From Galbitalea soli (lineage in GTDB: Bacteria; Actinomycetota; Actinomycetes; Actinomycetales; Microbacteriaceae): a stretch of DNA of 64,000 bases. The position numbers and the translations under genes were made by a program. The notes under the pieces are model-generated. The model worked only from the letters and a program-made list of their open reading frames with translations. It ran no database searches and was not told where the DNA came from. Every line of letters begins with the position of its first letter. Position 1 is the first letter of the stretch. Where the stretch lies: contig NZ_JAAGWZ010000004.1 in assembly GCF_010686725.1 (NCBI RefSeq), positions 1 to 64,000 on the forward strand, given 5' to 3'. Positions 36,370 through 45,016 of the stretch are shown piece by piece.

Positions 36370-36954
36370 ATGTCGCACCGCATCCGCCTCGCCACCGCCC
36401 TCGACCCCGCGGCGCTGCACGAGGTGGCCGCCGCCACCTTCCCGCTCGCCTGCCCGCCCGACACCCTGCCCGCGAGCATCGCGGCCTTCATCGCCGAGCA
36501 CCTCTCGGAGGAGTCGTTCGCCGGCTACCTCGCCGACCCGACCCGCCGCCTCCTCGTCGCGGAGCCCGAGCCATCCGCGTCACCCGAGCCCGAGTCGGCG
36601 CGGGTGCCGGCGCCCGACACCGCCCCGCGCCTGGCCGGCTACACCATGCTCGTGCTGGCCGAGCCGCGGGATCCCGACATGCGGGCGGCGCTGAGCATCC
36701 ACCCCTCCGCAGAGCTCAGCAAGGTCTATGTGCGCCCTGAGCACCACGGTTCGGGTCTCGCCGCCGCGCTCGTCGCCGCGACCGTCGAGCTCGCGCGTGC
36801 GGAGGGGGCAGCCGGGCTGTGGCTCGGCGTGAATCAAGAGAACGCCCGCGCGAACCGCTTCTACGAGAAGCAGGGCTTTGCGCGCGTGGGCAGCAAGAAG
36901 TTCCTCGTCGGCGCGCGCTACGAAGACGACTTCGTGCGCGAACGCGCGCTCTGA
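36370..36954 (+). CDS. GNAT family N-acetyltransferase
   Basis: The 194-residue enzyme has the acetyl-CoA-binding motif A as VYVRPEHHGSGLAAALVAA (about residues 118-140). Motif B region features WLGVNQENARANRFYEKQGF. A Pro/Glu/Ser-rich insert (about residues 65-85) sits between strands and is probably a flexible loop. The acceptor substrate is unknown. The gene begins 23 bases after the rplA terminator and so is probably a separate transcription unit. Confidence 0.87.
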   Translation: MSHRIRLATALDPAALHEVAAATFPLACPPDTLPASIAAFIAEHLSEESFAGYLADPTRRLLVAEPEPSASPEPESARVPAPDTAPRLAGYTMLVLAEPRDPDMRAALSIHPSAELSKVYVRPEHHGSGLAAALVAATVELARAEGAAGLWLGVNQENARANRFYEKQGFARVGSKKFLVGARYEDDFVRERAL

Positions 36955-36990
36955 CCGCGCGTCACCGCGGCCGCACGCCCGAACCGCACA

Positions 36991-37060
36991 GCCCCGACCG
37001 GCAGAGCCCCGACCGGCAGAGCCCCGACCGGCAGAGCCCCGACCGGCAGAGCCCCGACCG
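36991..37060. repeat. 15-bp tandem repeat (4.7 copies)
   Basis: The unit GCCCCGACCGGCAGA is repeated four times without change and followed by a partial fifth copy. It lies between the convergent acetyltransferase and dehydrogenase genes and ends three bases before the latter's stop codon. Copy number is likely to vary between strains. Confidence 0.95.
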
Positions 37061-37063
37061 TGA

Positions 37064-38029
37064 TCAGCGGTCGCGCACCGTCAGCACGATCTTGCCGCGG
37101 GTGTGCCCCGTCTCAAGCGCGCGGTGCGCATCGGCCACGTGGTCGAGGTCGAAGACCTGGTCGACGAAGACCCGCACATCGCCCGACTCCAGCAACCGCG
37201 AGATCACGGCGAGCGTCGATCCGTCGGGCGCCGTCTTGTAGCCGGTCGACCGGATGCCCGCCGCAGCGCACTCCGCCTGCATGGTGGGCCAGCTCCCGGT
37301 CGGCGCGTTCACGAGCAGTCCCCCGGGGCGGAGCACGCCGAGCGACCGCGTGCCCGTGTCGTCGCTCGCGTTGCCGATGAGATCGATCACGACGTCCACG
37401 TCGCTGACCTCCTCCTCGAAGCGGCTGGCACCGTGATCGATGACCTGGGAGGCGCCCAGCTCGCGCAGCCAGGCCACATTGCGCTGCGACCCGGTGGCGA
37501 TCACGTGGGCGCCGAAGTAGGCGGCGAACTGCACCGCGAAGTGGCCGACGCCGCCGGCCCCGGCATGGATGAGGATCCGCTGGCCCTCGTGCGCCCGGGC
37601 CACCTCCACCACCATGCCCCACGCCGTGAGCGCGGCGAGCGGGACGCCGGCCGCCTCCACGTGCGAGAGCGCTTTGGGCTTGCGGGCGAGGCTGATGCTC
37701 GGAACGGCGGCGTACTCGGCGTAGCTTCCGGTGAACCGCGGGTTCATGATCATGCCGTACACCTCGTCGCCGGGCTGCAGCGGGTGCGACTCGTAGGGCG
37801 ACTCGACGACGATGCCGCTGAAGTCGGCGCCGAGCACGGCGGGCCAGTCATCGATGGCCGTCGCGACGCCGCGGCCGGCGCGGGTCTTGGCGTCGATGGG
37901 GTTGACCCCGGCGGCGACGATCTGCACGAGAAACTCGGCGTTCACACGCACGGGTCGCTCGATCTCGGCGGGAAGGAGAACCTCCGGTCCTCCGGGCTTC
38001 TCGATGATGATGGCCCGCATAGTGCTCAT
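37064..38029 (-). CDS. NADP-dependent MDR oxidoreductase (quinone-reductase-like)
   Basis: The 321-residue enzyme has the GroES-like half (IVAAGVNPIDAKTRAG), with VLGADFSGIV and PGDEVYGM. The Rossmann motif is HAGAGGVGHFAVQFAAYFGAHVIATG. No zinc ligands are present. It reduces a quinone or enone with NADPH. The ATG at 38029 gives MSTMRAIIIEKPGG; a second ATG at 38020 would also fit. It shares the fold with the 3142-4161 gene but differs clearly in sequence. Confidence 0.87.
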   Translation of the reverse strand: MSTMRAIIIEKPGGPEVLLPAEIERPVRVNAEFLVQIVAAGVNPIDAKTRAGRGVATAIDDWPAVLGADFSGIVVESPYESHPLQPGDEVYGMIMNPRFTGSYAEYAAVPSISLARKPKALSHVEAAGVPLAALTAWGMVVEVARAHEGQRILIHAGAGGVGHFAVQFAAYFGAHVIATGSQRNVAWLRELGASQVIDHGASRFEEEVSDVDVVIDLIGNASDDTGTRSLGVLRPGGLLVNAPTGSWPTMQAECAAAGIRSTGYKTAPDGSTLAVISRLLESGDVRVFVDQVFDLDHVADAHRALETGHTRGKIVLTVRDR

Positions 38030-38175
38030 AGAAACTGGCCTCCCCGCCGTGTCCCTCCAGTCAAACCTGTGAATAATTCCGCGTTGTTACGGTGGTGTCA
38101 CTTGGATGCAAACTCTGGGTGCCGCCGATAGCATTCGAGTGGCGCAGCGCCGCAGTCGACGAGGGGGAGCCTGAC

Positions 38176-38865
38176 GTGAAGCTCGTGTTCGCGGTGCTCA
38201 GGGTCGTGGTCGCCATCTCGATCCTCGCGGCGATCGTGGCTCAATTGCAGCTGAGCCTGCACGTCTGGCAGACCCAGGGCGTGCGCAATGTGGCCCTGCA
38301 GGTGGTGAACTTCTTCAGCTTCTTCACCATCGATTCGAATGTGGCGAGCGTGGTCATCCTCGCCATCGGGGCAGGGCTGCTGCTCGCGGGTCGCACCGAC
38401 GTGCCGCGCTACACCCTGCTTCGGGCGATCGTCGTGAGCTACATGGTGGTCACGGGAATCGTCTACAACCTTCTGCTGCGGGGCATCGAGCTTCCGCAGG
38501 GGTCGACGGTGCCGTGGTCGAACGAGATCCTGCACGTGGTCGGCCCGCTGTATCTCCTCCTCGACTGGCTCTTCGCGCCCGGGCGTTCCCCGCTGCCGTG
38601 GCGCTCGATCCGCGCCATCGTGGTGTTCCCCATCGTCTGGGTCGTCTACACCCTCGTGCGCGGGCCCTTCACCATCAGCGAGATCACGCACAAGCCGTGG
38701 TACCCGTACCCGTTCCTCGACCCCGCGACCTCGCCGGAGGGCTACGCCTCGGTCGCCTTCTACGTGATCCTCATCGCCGTCACCATCGGTGCGACGGGGG
38801 CCGGCGTCGTCTGGGTGTCCCGTCGCGTGCCGGCGACCCCGGCGGCCCCGGCCGTCCCCGCGTGA
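38176..38865 (+). CDS. Pr6Pr family membrane protein
   Basis: The 229-residue protein has six predicted membrane helices. The conserved FFSFFTIDSNVASVVILAIGAG segment and the motif RGPFTISEITHKPWYPYPFLDP are characteristic of the Pr6Pr family. No biochemical function is established. The GTG at 38176 follows GAGGGGGA; an ATG upstream would precede the ribosome site. The stop codon overlaps the GTG of the next membrane protein gene (GTGA), so the two are coupled. Confidence 0.83.
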   Translation: MKLVFAVLRVVVAISILAAIVAQLQLSLHVWQTQGVRNVALQVVNFFSFFTIDSNVASVVILAIGAGLLLAGRTDVPRYTLLRAIVVSYMVVTGIVYNLLLRGIELPQGSTVPWSNEILHVVGPLYLLLDWLFAPGRSPLPWRSIRAIVVFPIVWVVYTLVRGPFTISEITHKPWYPYPFLDPATSPEGYASVAFYVILIAVTIGATGAGVVWVSRRVPATPAAPAVPA

Positions 38866-39551
38866 GCCGTCGGCACGCGCTCGACGCCGGGCTGGCGCTG
38901 GCGGGGGCGGCGCTCGTCCTCATCGCGCTCGCCATCATCTGGGCGGCCCGGCTCTCCGATCCCGCCAACGCGGTGTACGTGAGCGAACTGGGCGCGACCG
39001 GGGCACCGACCGCGCGCGAGTTCGAGGCGGCGCTCATCCTCATCGTCGCCGGTGGCAGCGCGATCGCCTGGGCCGCGCGCGACGTGCGGTCGAGGGTGCG
39101 GATGCTCGCCGCCTGGTCGCCCTCGGTGTCGCTGTGGATCGCCTGCGGTTTCTTCCTCGTCGCGTCGCAGGTGACCTGCACCGCGGGCTGCCCCCTGCCG
39201 TACGGGCCCAGCTTCGACTGGCAGGATCTGACCCACATCACAGTGGCCGTGCTCGCCTTCGCCGCGGCGTGCTGGGCGATGCTGCAGACCTCCTTCGCGC
39301 GTGAGCGCCGCGTGATCGCCTGGTTCTCGCTCGTGATGGGCGCCTCGGTCGCGACCATCGCGGCGGCGGGTGGCCTGCTGTCGCTCGCTCAGGTGGCGAC
39401 CGACGTCGGCAGTCGCTTCGAGCTCATCGCGACGACGCTCGCGATCGGCTGGGTGGCGACCTTCGGCAGCGCGGTCGCGGTCGGCCGGCTCCGCGGTCAG
39501 CGCGCCGAGATGACGTCGAGCAGCCGGTTGGCGAGCCCCACCAGAATGTGA
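38862..39551 (+). CDS. DUF998 family membrane protein
   Basis: The 229-residue protein has six predicted membrane helices. The pattern YVSELGATGAP in the first loop and CGFFLVASQVTCTAGCPLPYG with paired cysteines in the middle match DUF998. No function is known. It is coupled to the Pr6Pr gene upstream by a GTGA overlap. Its last 55 bases overlap the convergent nuclease gene, which is unusual and could mean that its true end or the nuclease end is under dual constraint. Confidence 0.75.
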   Translation: MSRRHALDAGLALAGAALVLIALAIIWAARLSDPANAVYVSELGATGAPTAREFEAALILIVAGGSAIAWAARDVRSRVRMLAAWSPSVSLWIACGFFLVASQVTCTAGCPLPYGPSFDWQDLTHITVAVLAFAAACWAMLQTSFARERRVIAWFSLVMGASVATIAAAGGLLSLAQVATDVGSRFELIATTLAIGWVATFGSAVAVGRLRGQRAEMTSSSRLASPTRM

Positions 39552-40108
39552 ATCTCGTTGTCGTCGCGCTCGATCCAGCGGAACTGGGGTTCCGGGGCGA
39601 CGGGAACGAAGTCGCGGTGCTGCTCCCACACGAAGAGCGTGCGCTCGGCACCGAGCACGTACTGCTGCCACCAGACCTGGCGGAGGTAGGAGCGGGGGAT
39701 CGACCGCCACGCGTGCGAGGTCGTCTTGATCTCGCACAGCACGACCGACCCGGCCTGCACGCTGAGGCCGTCGGGGGTCGCGAGGTGCAGGGGTTCCCCG
39801 TGCGCGTGGTACAGCGCGCGCGATGGCGCGATGCCGTACTGGGCCGAGACCCAGCGGGCGATCTCCGGCTCCCGGGCCTGCCCGTGATCGGTGTAGACGT
39901 TGCCGCCGAAGCCGCTTCCGTTGAGCTTCTCGTAGGCGATCGCCTCGATGGCGCGGATGCTCGACAGCCGTGCCACGTCGGTGGCGGTCACCCCGCGGCT
40001 CCGCGCCCGCAGCCACGCCACCCGGTCGTCGGAGTGGGCGACGACCCGCGCGGTGTGATCCGGCGCCGGCTCATCCCACAGGGAGAGCATCGGCTGGGTG
40101 AACGTCAC
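39497..40108 (-). CDS. YqaJ-like (lambda exonuclease fold) nuclease-family protein
   Basis: The 203-residue product has YqaJ-family motifs: SRGVTATDVARLSSI near the N-terminus, then GQAREPEIARWV and LHLATPDGL. The metal-binding CEIKTTS follows, then YLRQVWWQQYVLGAERTLFVWEQH, the PD-(D/E)xK core (Asp, Glu, Lys) with the family's C-terminal Gln/Tyr motif. YqaJ proteins are phage-type 5'-3' exonucleases used in recombination, but no phage genes are near. The GTG at 40108 has GGGAGA eight bases upstream. The gene overlaps the convergent DUF998 gene. Confidence 0.8.
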   Translation of the reverse strand: MTFTQPMLSLWDEPAPDHTARVVAHSDDRVAWLRARSRGVTATDVARLSSIRAIEAIAYEKLNGSGFGGNVYTDHGQAREPEIARWVSAQYGIAPSRALYHAHGEPLHLATPDGLSVQAGSVVLCEIKTTSHAWRSIPRSYLRQVWWQQYVLGAERTLFVWEQHRDFVPVAPEPQFRWIERDDNEIHILVGLANRLLDVISAR

Positions 40109-40232
40109 CGCACCATTCTCCCGCGCGAGGCGGACACGATCGCGCGCGACGGGGTACAGATTCTGCGTTTCTGTTCCTTTCGGGGGACGAAATCTCAATT
40201 TGTACCCCTATCACTGGGGGCGGGTCCCCCCA

Positions 40233-40262
40233 TTGACCGACATTTTCTGTACCCGTTAGCCT
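40233..40262 (+). promoter_or_regulatory. promoter of the small exported protein gene
   Basis: The -35 box TTGACC (40233-40238) and -10 box TAGCCT (40257-40262) are 18 bases apart. Just upstream lies a GGGGG/CCCCC inverted repeat (about 40216-40230). Confidence 0.6.
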
Positions 40263-40342
40263 CGGTTGTGGGGGCGATCTTCCCGTTGCTCCCGCCCGCA
40301 TCATCAGTGGCAGGACCCGAAAAACCGGCCACGGGAGACATC

Positions 40343-40687
40343 ATGAACACTCGACTGCGTGCCCTGATCGTGGTCATCAGCATCAGCGCGACGGCCGCGC
40401 TGGGGCTGCTCGCGGCTGCCCCCGCGACCGCCGCGCCGCCCGCCGCCTCCACCAGCTCGATCGGTCTCGTCCGTCACGCCGAGGCACCCGCATCCGACAG
40501 CACCGCTCCCGGCGCACAGTCGGGCGGATCGACGGATTCCGTGCAGAAGCCCGCGAAGCAGACCGTGCAGGCCTCTGACGACGGCTTCCCGATGCCGCTC
40601 GTCCTGCTCGTCGGTCTCGGCGTCGTCGCGGCGTCGATCCTGGCGATCTTCCTCTCGGGCACGAGCCAGCGGCGCCGGGAATCCTGA
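40343..40687 (+). CDS. small exported membrane-anchored protein
   Basis: The 114-residue product has a signal peptide (RALIVVISISATAALGLLAAAPATAAPP, about residues 5-33). A Ser/Ala-rich extracellular stretch follows, then a C-terminal membrane helix (MPLVLLVGLGVVAASILAIFL) followed by SQRRRES. This is the layout of a wall or membrane-anchored surface protein, but no LPxTG sorting motif is present. The family is unknown. It is read from a good promoter and precedes a two-component system by 59 bases. Confidence 0.7.
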   Translation: MNTRLRALIVVISISATAALGLLAAAPATAAPPAASTSSIGLVRHAEAPASDSTAPGAQSGGSTDSVQKPAKQTVQASDDGFPMPLVLLVGLGVVAASILAIFLSGTSQRRRES

Positions 40688-40729
40688 CACATCTGATCCT
40701 TCGTCGGCTCACAGACGCTTCATAGATAT

Positions 40730-40745
40730 CTCCCAATACTGGGAG
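40730..40745. promoter_or_regulatory. inverted repeat at the response-regulator start
   Basis: CTCCCA-ATAC-TGGGAG is a perfect 6-bp inverted repeat that ends one base before the ATG at 40747. It could be an operator for autoregulation, or an RNA hairpin covering the start region. Confidence 0.5.
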
Positions 40746-40746
40746 T

Positions 40747-41511
40747 ATGACTTCATTTCCCGTCGAGTCGCGCCACGCGAATCCCAGCGTCTCCCAGCCG
40801 CGCCTCCGCCGCCCGGACGGCTCGCCCATCCGCGCCGTCGTCGTCGACGACGAAGACAGCCTGACCGATCTGCTCTCCATGGCGCTGCGCTACGAGGGGT
40901 GGGATGTCCGGCTCGCGTCCGACGGGCAGAAAGCCCTCAGCGTGGTCCGCGAGTTCCGCCCCGACGTCATCGTCCTCGACGTCATGCTCCCCGACATCGA
41001 CGGGCTCCAGGTGCTCCAGCGCCTGCGCACCGACGGCAATCAGACGCCCATCCTGTTCCTCACCGCCAAGGACTCGGTCGATGACCGCGTCGCCGGCCTC
41101 ACGGTCGGTGGCGACGACTACGTCACCAAGCCCTTCTCCCTCGAGGAGCTGGTCGCGCGACTGCGCGGGCTCATCCGTCGCTCCGGTCTCACGGTCGACG
41201 ACTCCGACGACTCGCACCTCGTCGTGGGTGACCTCGAACTCGACGAGGAGAGCTACGAGGTGCGTCGCGACGGCGAGCTGATCGAGCTGACCGCGACGGA
41301 GTTCGAGCTGCTGCGCTACCTCATGCGCAACGCCCGTCGCGTGGTGAGCAAGATGCAGATCCTCGACCGGGTGTGGAGCTACGACTTCGGCGGCAAGTCG
41401 AGCGTCGTCGAGATCTACATCTCCTACCTGCGCAAGAAGATCGACGCGGGCCGCACGCCGATGATCCACACGGTTCGGGGAGTCGGCTACATCCTCAAAC
41501 CCTCCCGATGA
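40747..41511 (+). CDS. OmpR-family response regulator
   Basis: The 254-residue regulator has a receiver domain (IRAVVVDDEDSLTDLL), with the acceptor Asp in VIVLDVMLPDIDGLQ and the Lys in YVTKPFSLEELVARL. The winged helix is LTATEFELLRYLMRNARRVVSK to VEIYISYLRKKID. It resembles the MprA/TcrA group of actinobacteria. A 28-residue N-terminal extension precedes the receiver. The stop overlaps the kinase ATG (ATGA). Confidence 0.94.
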   Translation: MTSFPVESRHANPSVSQPRLRRPDGSPIRAVVVDDEDSLTDLLSMALRYEGWDVRLASDGQKALSVVREFRPDVIVLDVMLPDIDGLQVLQRLRTDGNQTPILFLTAKDSVDDRVAGLTVGGDDYVTKPFSLEELVARLRGLIRRSGLTVDDSDDSHLVVGDLELDEESYEVRRDGELIELTATEFELLRYLMRNARRVVSKMQILDRVWSYDFGGKSSVVEIYISYLRKKIDAGRTPMIHTVRGVGYILKPSR

Positions 41512-43007
41512 CCCGCTGGCGGGCCCTCGCGTCGTGGGCGCCGACGCGCTGGCGGGCCCGAGCGCCGTGGACCCTGCGTCGTCGGCTGGTGGTCAGCGTC
41601 GTCGGCCTCTTCACCCTGCTCAGCATCGTCGTGGGCGGCGCGAGCGTGCTCTCGCTCTACGGCAACCTCGAGTCGCAGCTCTCCGGGCAGCTGAACCGCA
41701 TCACGAACATCGCCCAGCGGCCGTCCGACGGCGGTGGCGGCGACTCCGGCCCGGCCAACCTCTTCAACGCACCGGGACTCCAGTCGGGGTCGATCATCGC
41801 CTTCTCCCAGGGCGCGGTCTCGGCCGGGGCCATCCGTCCCGAGTTCGGCGGCACGCTGAAGCTGCTCACCTCCGCGCAGTCCGCCGCGATCGTCGCGCAC
41901 GTCACGTCGACGAGCCCCACGACGGTGAGCGTCGACGGCGTCGGGCAGTTCCTGTTCATCCGGGTCGATGTGTCGGGGGTCTACTCCAACGTCGACTACG
42001 AGTACTTCGGCCTTCCGCTTGCCGCCGCGCAGGGCACGGTGGCGCGATTCGGCGCCGCGGTCGCGGGTATCTCTCTCGCGGGCATCCTCATCGTCGCCTT
42101 CGCGACCTGGGGCATCGTCTCCTACGCACTCAGGCCGCTGCGGCGCGTGGCGGCGACCGCGACCGAGGTGGCCGCGATGGAGCTCGACCGCGGCGAAGTT
42201 GATCTCTCCGTGCGCGTGCCCGAGGCCGACACCGACACCCGCACCGAGGTGGGTCAGGTGGGCGCGGCGCTCAACAGCATGCTCGGTCACGTCGATGAGG
42301 CGCTGCGGGCCCGGCAGAACAGCGAGAGCAAGGTGCGCCAGTTCGTCGCCGACGCGAGCCACGAGTTGCGCACGCCGCTCGCGTCGATCCGCGGCTACGC
42401 CGAGCTGACCCGCCGCGGCGACTACGAGCTCCCCGCCGACGTCACCCACTCGCTGGGGCGGGTCGAGTCCGAGGCGGTGCGGATGACCTCCCTCGTCGAA
42501 GACCTTCTGCTGCTTGCCCGGCTCGACGCGGGCCGCGACATCCAACTCGCGCCCGTCGACCTCACGACCCTGCTGGTCGACTGCGTCAGCGATGCGCACG
42601 TGGCCGGCGACGACCACGACTGGGAACTGGATGCGCCCGAGGAGCCGGTGCGGGTGCTCGCGGATTCGCAGCGCATCCATCAGATCATCGCCAATCTCCT
42701 CGCCAACGCCCGCGTGCACACCCCCGCGGGGACGCACGTGAGGATCGGGCTCGCGACGGTGGGGGAGTCGGCCGTCATCACCGTGGAGGACGACGGCCCG
42801 GGTATCCCCGCGGAGTTCCAGGGCGAGCTGTTCGAGCGGTTCGCCCGCGGTGACTCGTCCCGCGCCCGCGTGACGGGGAGCACCGGACTCGGGCTCGCGA
42901 TCGTGAAGGCGGTGGTCGACGCTCACGAGGGCGAGGTCACGCTCGAGAGCGCGCCGGGTCGAACGGTGTTCCGGGTGGAGCTGCCCGGCGTCCTCGCCGC
43001 GGACTGA
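41508..43007 (+). CDS. sensor histidine kinase
   Basis: The 499-residue membrane kinase has a first helix at about residues 26-48 (VVSVVGLFTLLSIVVGGASV), an external domain of about 120 residues and a second helix (VAGISLAGILIVAFATWGIV). HAMP follows, then the H-box FVADASHELRTPLASIRGY. The ATPase domain has the N-box IIANLLANARVHTPAG, VEDDGPGIP and STGLGLAIVKAVVDAHEG. It is translationally coupled to the regulator upstream. It is an MprB/TcrY-like kinase whose signal is unknown. Confidence 0.94.
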   Translation: MTRWRALASWAPTRWRARAPWTLRRRLVVSVVGLFTLLSIVVGGASVLSLYGNLESQLSGQLNRITNIAQRPSDGGGGDSGPANLFNAPGLQSGSIIAFSQGAVSAGAIRPEFGGTLKLLTSAQSAAIVAHVTSTSPTTVSVDGVGQFLFIRVDVSGVYSNVDYEYFGLPLAAAQGTVARFGAAVAGISLAGILIVAFATWGIVSYALRPLRRVAATATEVAAMELDRGEVDLSVRVPEADTDTRTEVGQVGAALNSMLGHVDEALRARQNSESKVRQFVADASHELRTPLASIRGYAELTRRGDYELPADVTHSLGRVESEAVRMTSLVEDLLLLARLDAGRDIQLAPVDLTTLLVDCVSDAHVAGDDHDWELDAPEEPVRVLADSQRIHQIIANLLANARVHTPAGTHVRIGLATVGESAVITVEDDGPGIPAEFQGELFERFARGDSSRARVTGSTGLGLAIVKAVVDAHEGEVTLESAPGRTVFRVELPGVLAAD

Positions 43008-43039
43008 CCCCCGCGCCGCGCGTGCGGCGGCCCTGGCCC

Positions 43040-43080
43040 GGCTCGCCGCGCCCGGGCTCGCCGCGCCCGGCTCGCCGCGC
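43040..43080. repeat. GC-rich tandem repeat (about 2.7 copies of 15 bp)
   Basis: GGCTCGCCGCGCCCG at 43040-43054 is followed by two shortened copies. The repeat lies in the gap between the kinase and epimerase genes. Confidence 0.8.
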
Positions 43081-43181
43081 GTTCCCGCGCCGCGGCCCGA
43101 CGCGCGTTAGCGCTCACCCTCAGTGTGGGAAAATGGAGACTCGCGACGGCCCGGATGGTCTGGCCCGCGGGAGGGAACATC

Positions 43182-44027
43182 GTGCACATCGCAGTGACCG
43201 GATCCAGTGGCAAGCTCGGCTCGGCCGTCGTCAGGGGTCTCACCGAGGCGGGCCACGACGTGCACGCGCTCGACATCGTCGGCACCCGCGGCCCCGGCTT
43301 CACGCGCATCGACCTCACCGACTACGGTCAGGTCGTCGACGCCTTCCACTCGGTGAACGATCGCTACGACCGCCTCGACGCCGTCGTGCACCTCGCGGCC
43401 ATCCCGGCGGGGGGCATCGAGCCCGATTCGGCCACCTTCCACAACAACATGAACGCGACCTTCAACGTGTTCCAGGCCGCGCGCCGGGCCGGCATCACGC
43501 GCATCGTGTACGCGTCGAGCGAGACGCTGCTGGGTATCCCCTTCGACATCGACCCGCCCTACCTCCCGGTCGACGAGGAGTACCCGTCGCGACCCGAGTC
43601 GATGTATTCGCTCACCAAGCACCTCGAGGAGGAGCTCGCCACCAAGCTCGTGCGCTGGGACCCCGAGCTCAGCATCACCGGTCTGCGGTTCTCCAACGTG
43701 CTCGACGCGAGCGACTACGTGCACCAGCCCGAGTGGGACACCGACCCGAAGCTCCGCCGCTGGAATCTCTGGGGCTACATCGACACCCGCGACGGAGCGC
43801 TCGCGGTGCTCCGTGCGCTCGAGAACGCGAAGCCCGGGTTCGAGACCTTCGTCATCGCGAACGCCGACACCGTCATGTCGCGGCCCTCGGCCGAGCTCGC
43901 AGCCGCCGAGTTCCCCGGGGTGACGATCACGGGTTCGCTCGAGGGGCGACAGACCCTGCTCTCGATCGAGAAGGCGCGGCGACTGCTCGGCTTCGAGCCC
44001 CAGCACTCCTGGCGCGACGCCGACTGA
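43182..44027 (+). CDS. NAD-dependent epimerase/dehydratase family protein
   Basis: The 281-residue short-chain dehydrogenase/reductase (extended type) has the nucleotide-binding motif VTGSSGKLGSAVV at the N-terminus and VVHLAAIPAGG. The catalytic pair is YSLTK (YxxxK). It resembles actinobacterial uronate dehydrogenase or UDP-glucose-4-epimerase-like proteins, and its substrate is unknown. The GTG at 43182 has a GGGAGGG ribosome site 7-12 bases upstream and begins directly at the first beta strand; an ATG at 43155 would precede that site. Confidence 0.85.
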   Translation: MHIAVTGSSGKLGSAVVRGLTEAGHDVHALDIVGTRGPGFTRIDLTDYGQVVDAFHSVNDRYDRLDAVVHLAAIPAGGIEPDSATFHNNMNATFNVFQAARRAGITRIVYASSETLLGIPFDIDPPYLPVDEEYPSRPESMYSLTKHLEEELATKLVRWDPELSITGLRFSNVLDASDYVHQPEWDTDPKLRRWNLWGYIDTRDGALAVLRALENAKPGFETFVIANADTVMSRPSAELAAAEFPGVTITGSLEGRQTLLSIEKARRLLGFEPQHSWRDAD

Positions 44028-44134
44028 CCGGGCGGATGACCGGGGTCCGGGCCGCGCGCCCGACCCCGGTCCCGCGCCCCACCGTCTGTCGCGCGCCCCG
44101 GCCGTCGACCACGCGTCGACACCCGCGCCCGCGT

Positions 44135-44163
44135 TTGCGCTCGCCCCGCGCTTCCCGTACTCT
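44135..44163 (+). promoter_or_regulatory. promoter of rplJL
   Basis: The -35 box TTGCGC (44135-44140), a 17-base spacer and -10 box TACTCT (44158-44163) predict a start at about 44170. The leader would be about 250 bases. Confidence 0.65.
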
Positions 44164-44169
44164 TATCGA

Positions 44170-44345
44170 GGCCAAAGACCGCTGGTTTTCGTCGTGCCTG
44201 CTGAGCTCCGAGCGAAGCACATCGATGAACGAAGGTTTGCCACTCCCGCCAGGGAGCGGCAGCATCCCGCGCAGGTGTGTGTAGAAGTTCAGTTCGAGTT
44301 CGCTCGTCCCGCTCAGCTCCGCCGCTTACGCGCCGGAGCTTTTTT
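44170..44345 (+). ncRNA. ribosomal protein L10 leader
   Basis: The leader ends in a clear hairpin (44315-44321 with 44334-44340, AGCTCCG/CGGAGCT) followed by six T residues. This is a terminator or attenuator placed about 75 bases before rplJ. The 5' part contains AAAGACCGCTGGTTTTC, placed where an L10-binding element would be expected. In other bacteria L10(L12)4 binds such a leader to repress its own operon; the assignment here rests on position and hairpin, not on alignment. No gene lies in 44028-44419. Confidence 0.6.
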
Positions 44346-44419
44346 GTTGCCCACGCGGGAATCCGCCGGGTCGCGGGAAGCGCCTGAGGCCGAAGAATAC
44401 GAAACCAACTAGGAGCACC

Positions 44420-44935
44420 ATGGCGAACAAGGAAGCATCGGTTGCCGAGCTTACGGACAAGTTCCGTACCTCGAATGCCGTACTGCTCACCGAGTACCGC
44501 GGACTCACGGTCGCTCAGCTCAAGCAGCTGAGGAAGTCGATCGCCGAGGACGCAACGTACGCCGTTGTGAAGAACACGCTCACGAAGATTGCGGCCAACC
44601 AGGCCGGCATCGCGTCATTCGACGCGGAGCTCGCTGGTCCCTCCGCTCTCGCATTCGTGCACGGCGACACCGTCGCCGTCGCGAAGGTGCTGCGTGACTT
44701 CGCCAAGGCGAACCCGCTGCTCGTGGTGAAGGGCGGTTACTTCGACGGTAACTCCCTGACCGCTGCAGAGGTCAACAAGCTCGCCGATCTCGAGAGCCGT
44801 GAGGTGCTGCTGGCCAAGCTGGCCGGCGCATTCAAGGCATCGCTGTTCGGCGCCGCATATCTCTTCAACGCTCCGCTGTCGAAGGCCGTTCGCACGGTCG
44901 ACGCGCTGCGTGAGAAGCAGGAATCCGCGTCCTGA
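44420..44935 (+). CDS. rplJ: 50S ribosomal protein L10
   Basis: The 171-residue protein is a standard L10. The N-terminal rRNA-binding domain ([37 protein letters not shown]) is followed by a C-terminal helix that holds L7/L12 dimers. It forms the base of the ribosomal stalk. AGGAG precedes the ATG, and rplL follows 81 bases later. Confidence 0.99.
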   Translation: MANKEASVAELTDKFRTSNAVLLTEYRGLTVAQLKQLRKSIAEDATYAVVKNTLTKIAANQAGIASFDAELAGPSALAFVHGDTVAVAKVLRDFAKANPLLVVKGGYFDGNSLTAAEVNKLADLESREVLLAKLAGAFKASLFGAAYLFNAPLSKAVRTVDALREKQESAS

Positions 44936-45016
44936 TCAGGCCGCTGAGCACAACCACGGGGGCCGCGCGCACGCGCGATTCCCAGACTGAATCACAGAAA
45001 CACTAAGGAGAACATC

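Noticed and set aside
40343-40687. Sortase-anchored surface protein
   Set aside because: A signal peptide, C-terminal helix and basic tail are present, but no LPxTG-like motif precedes the helix.
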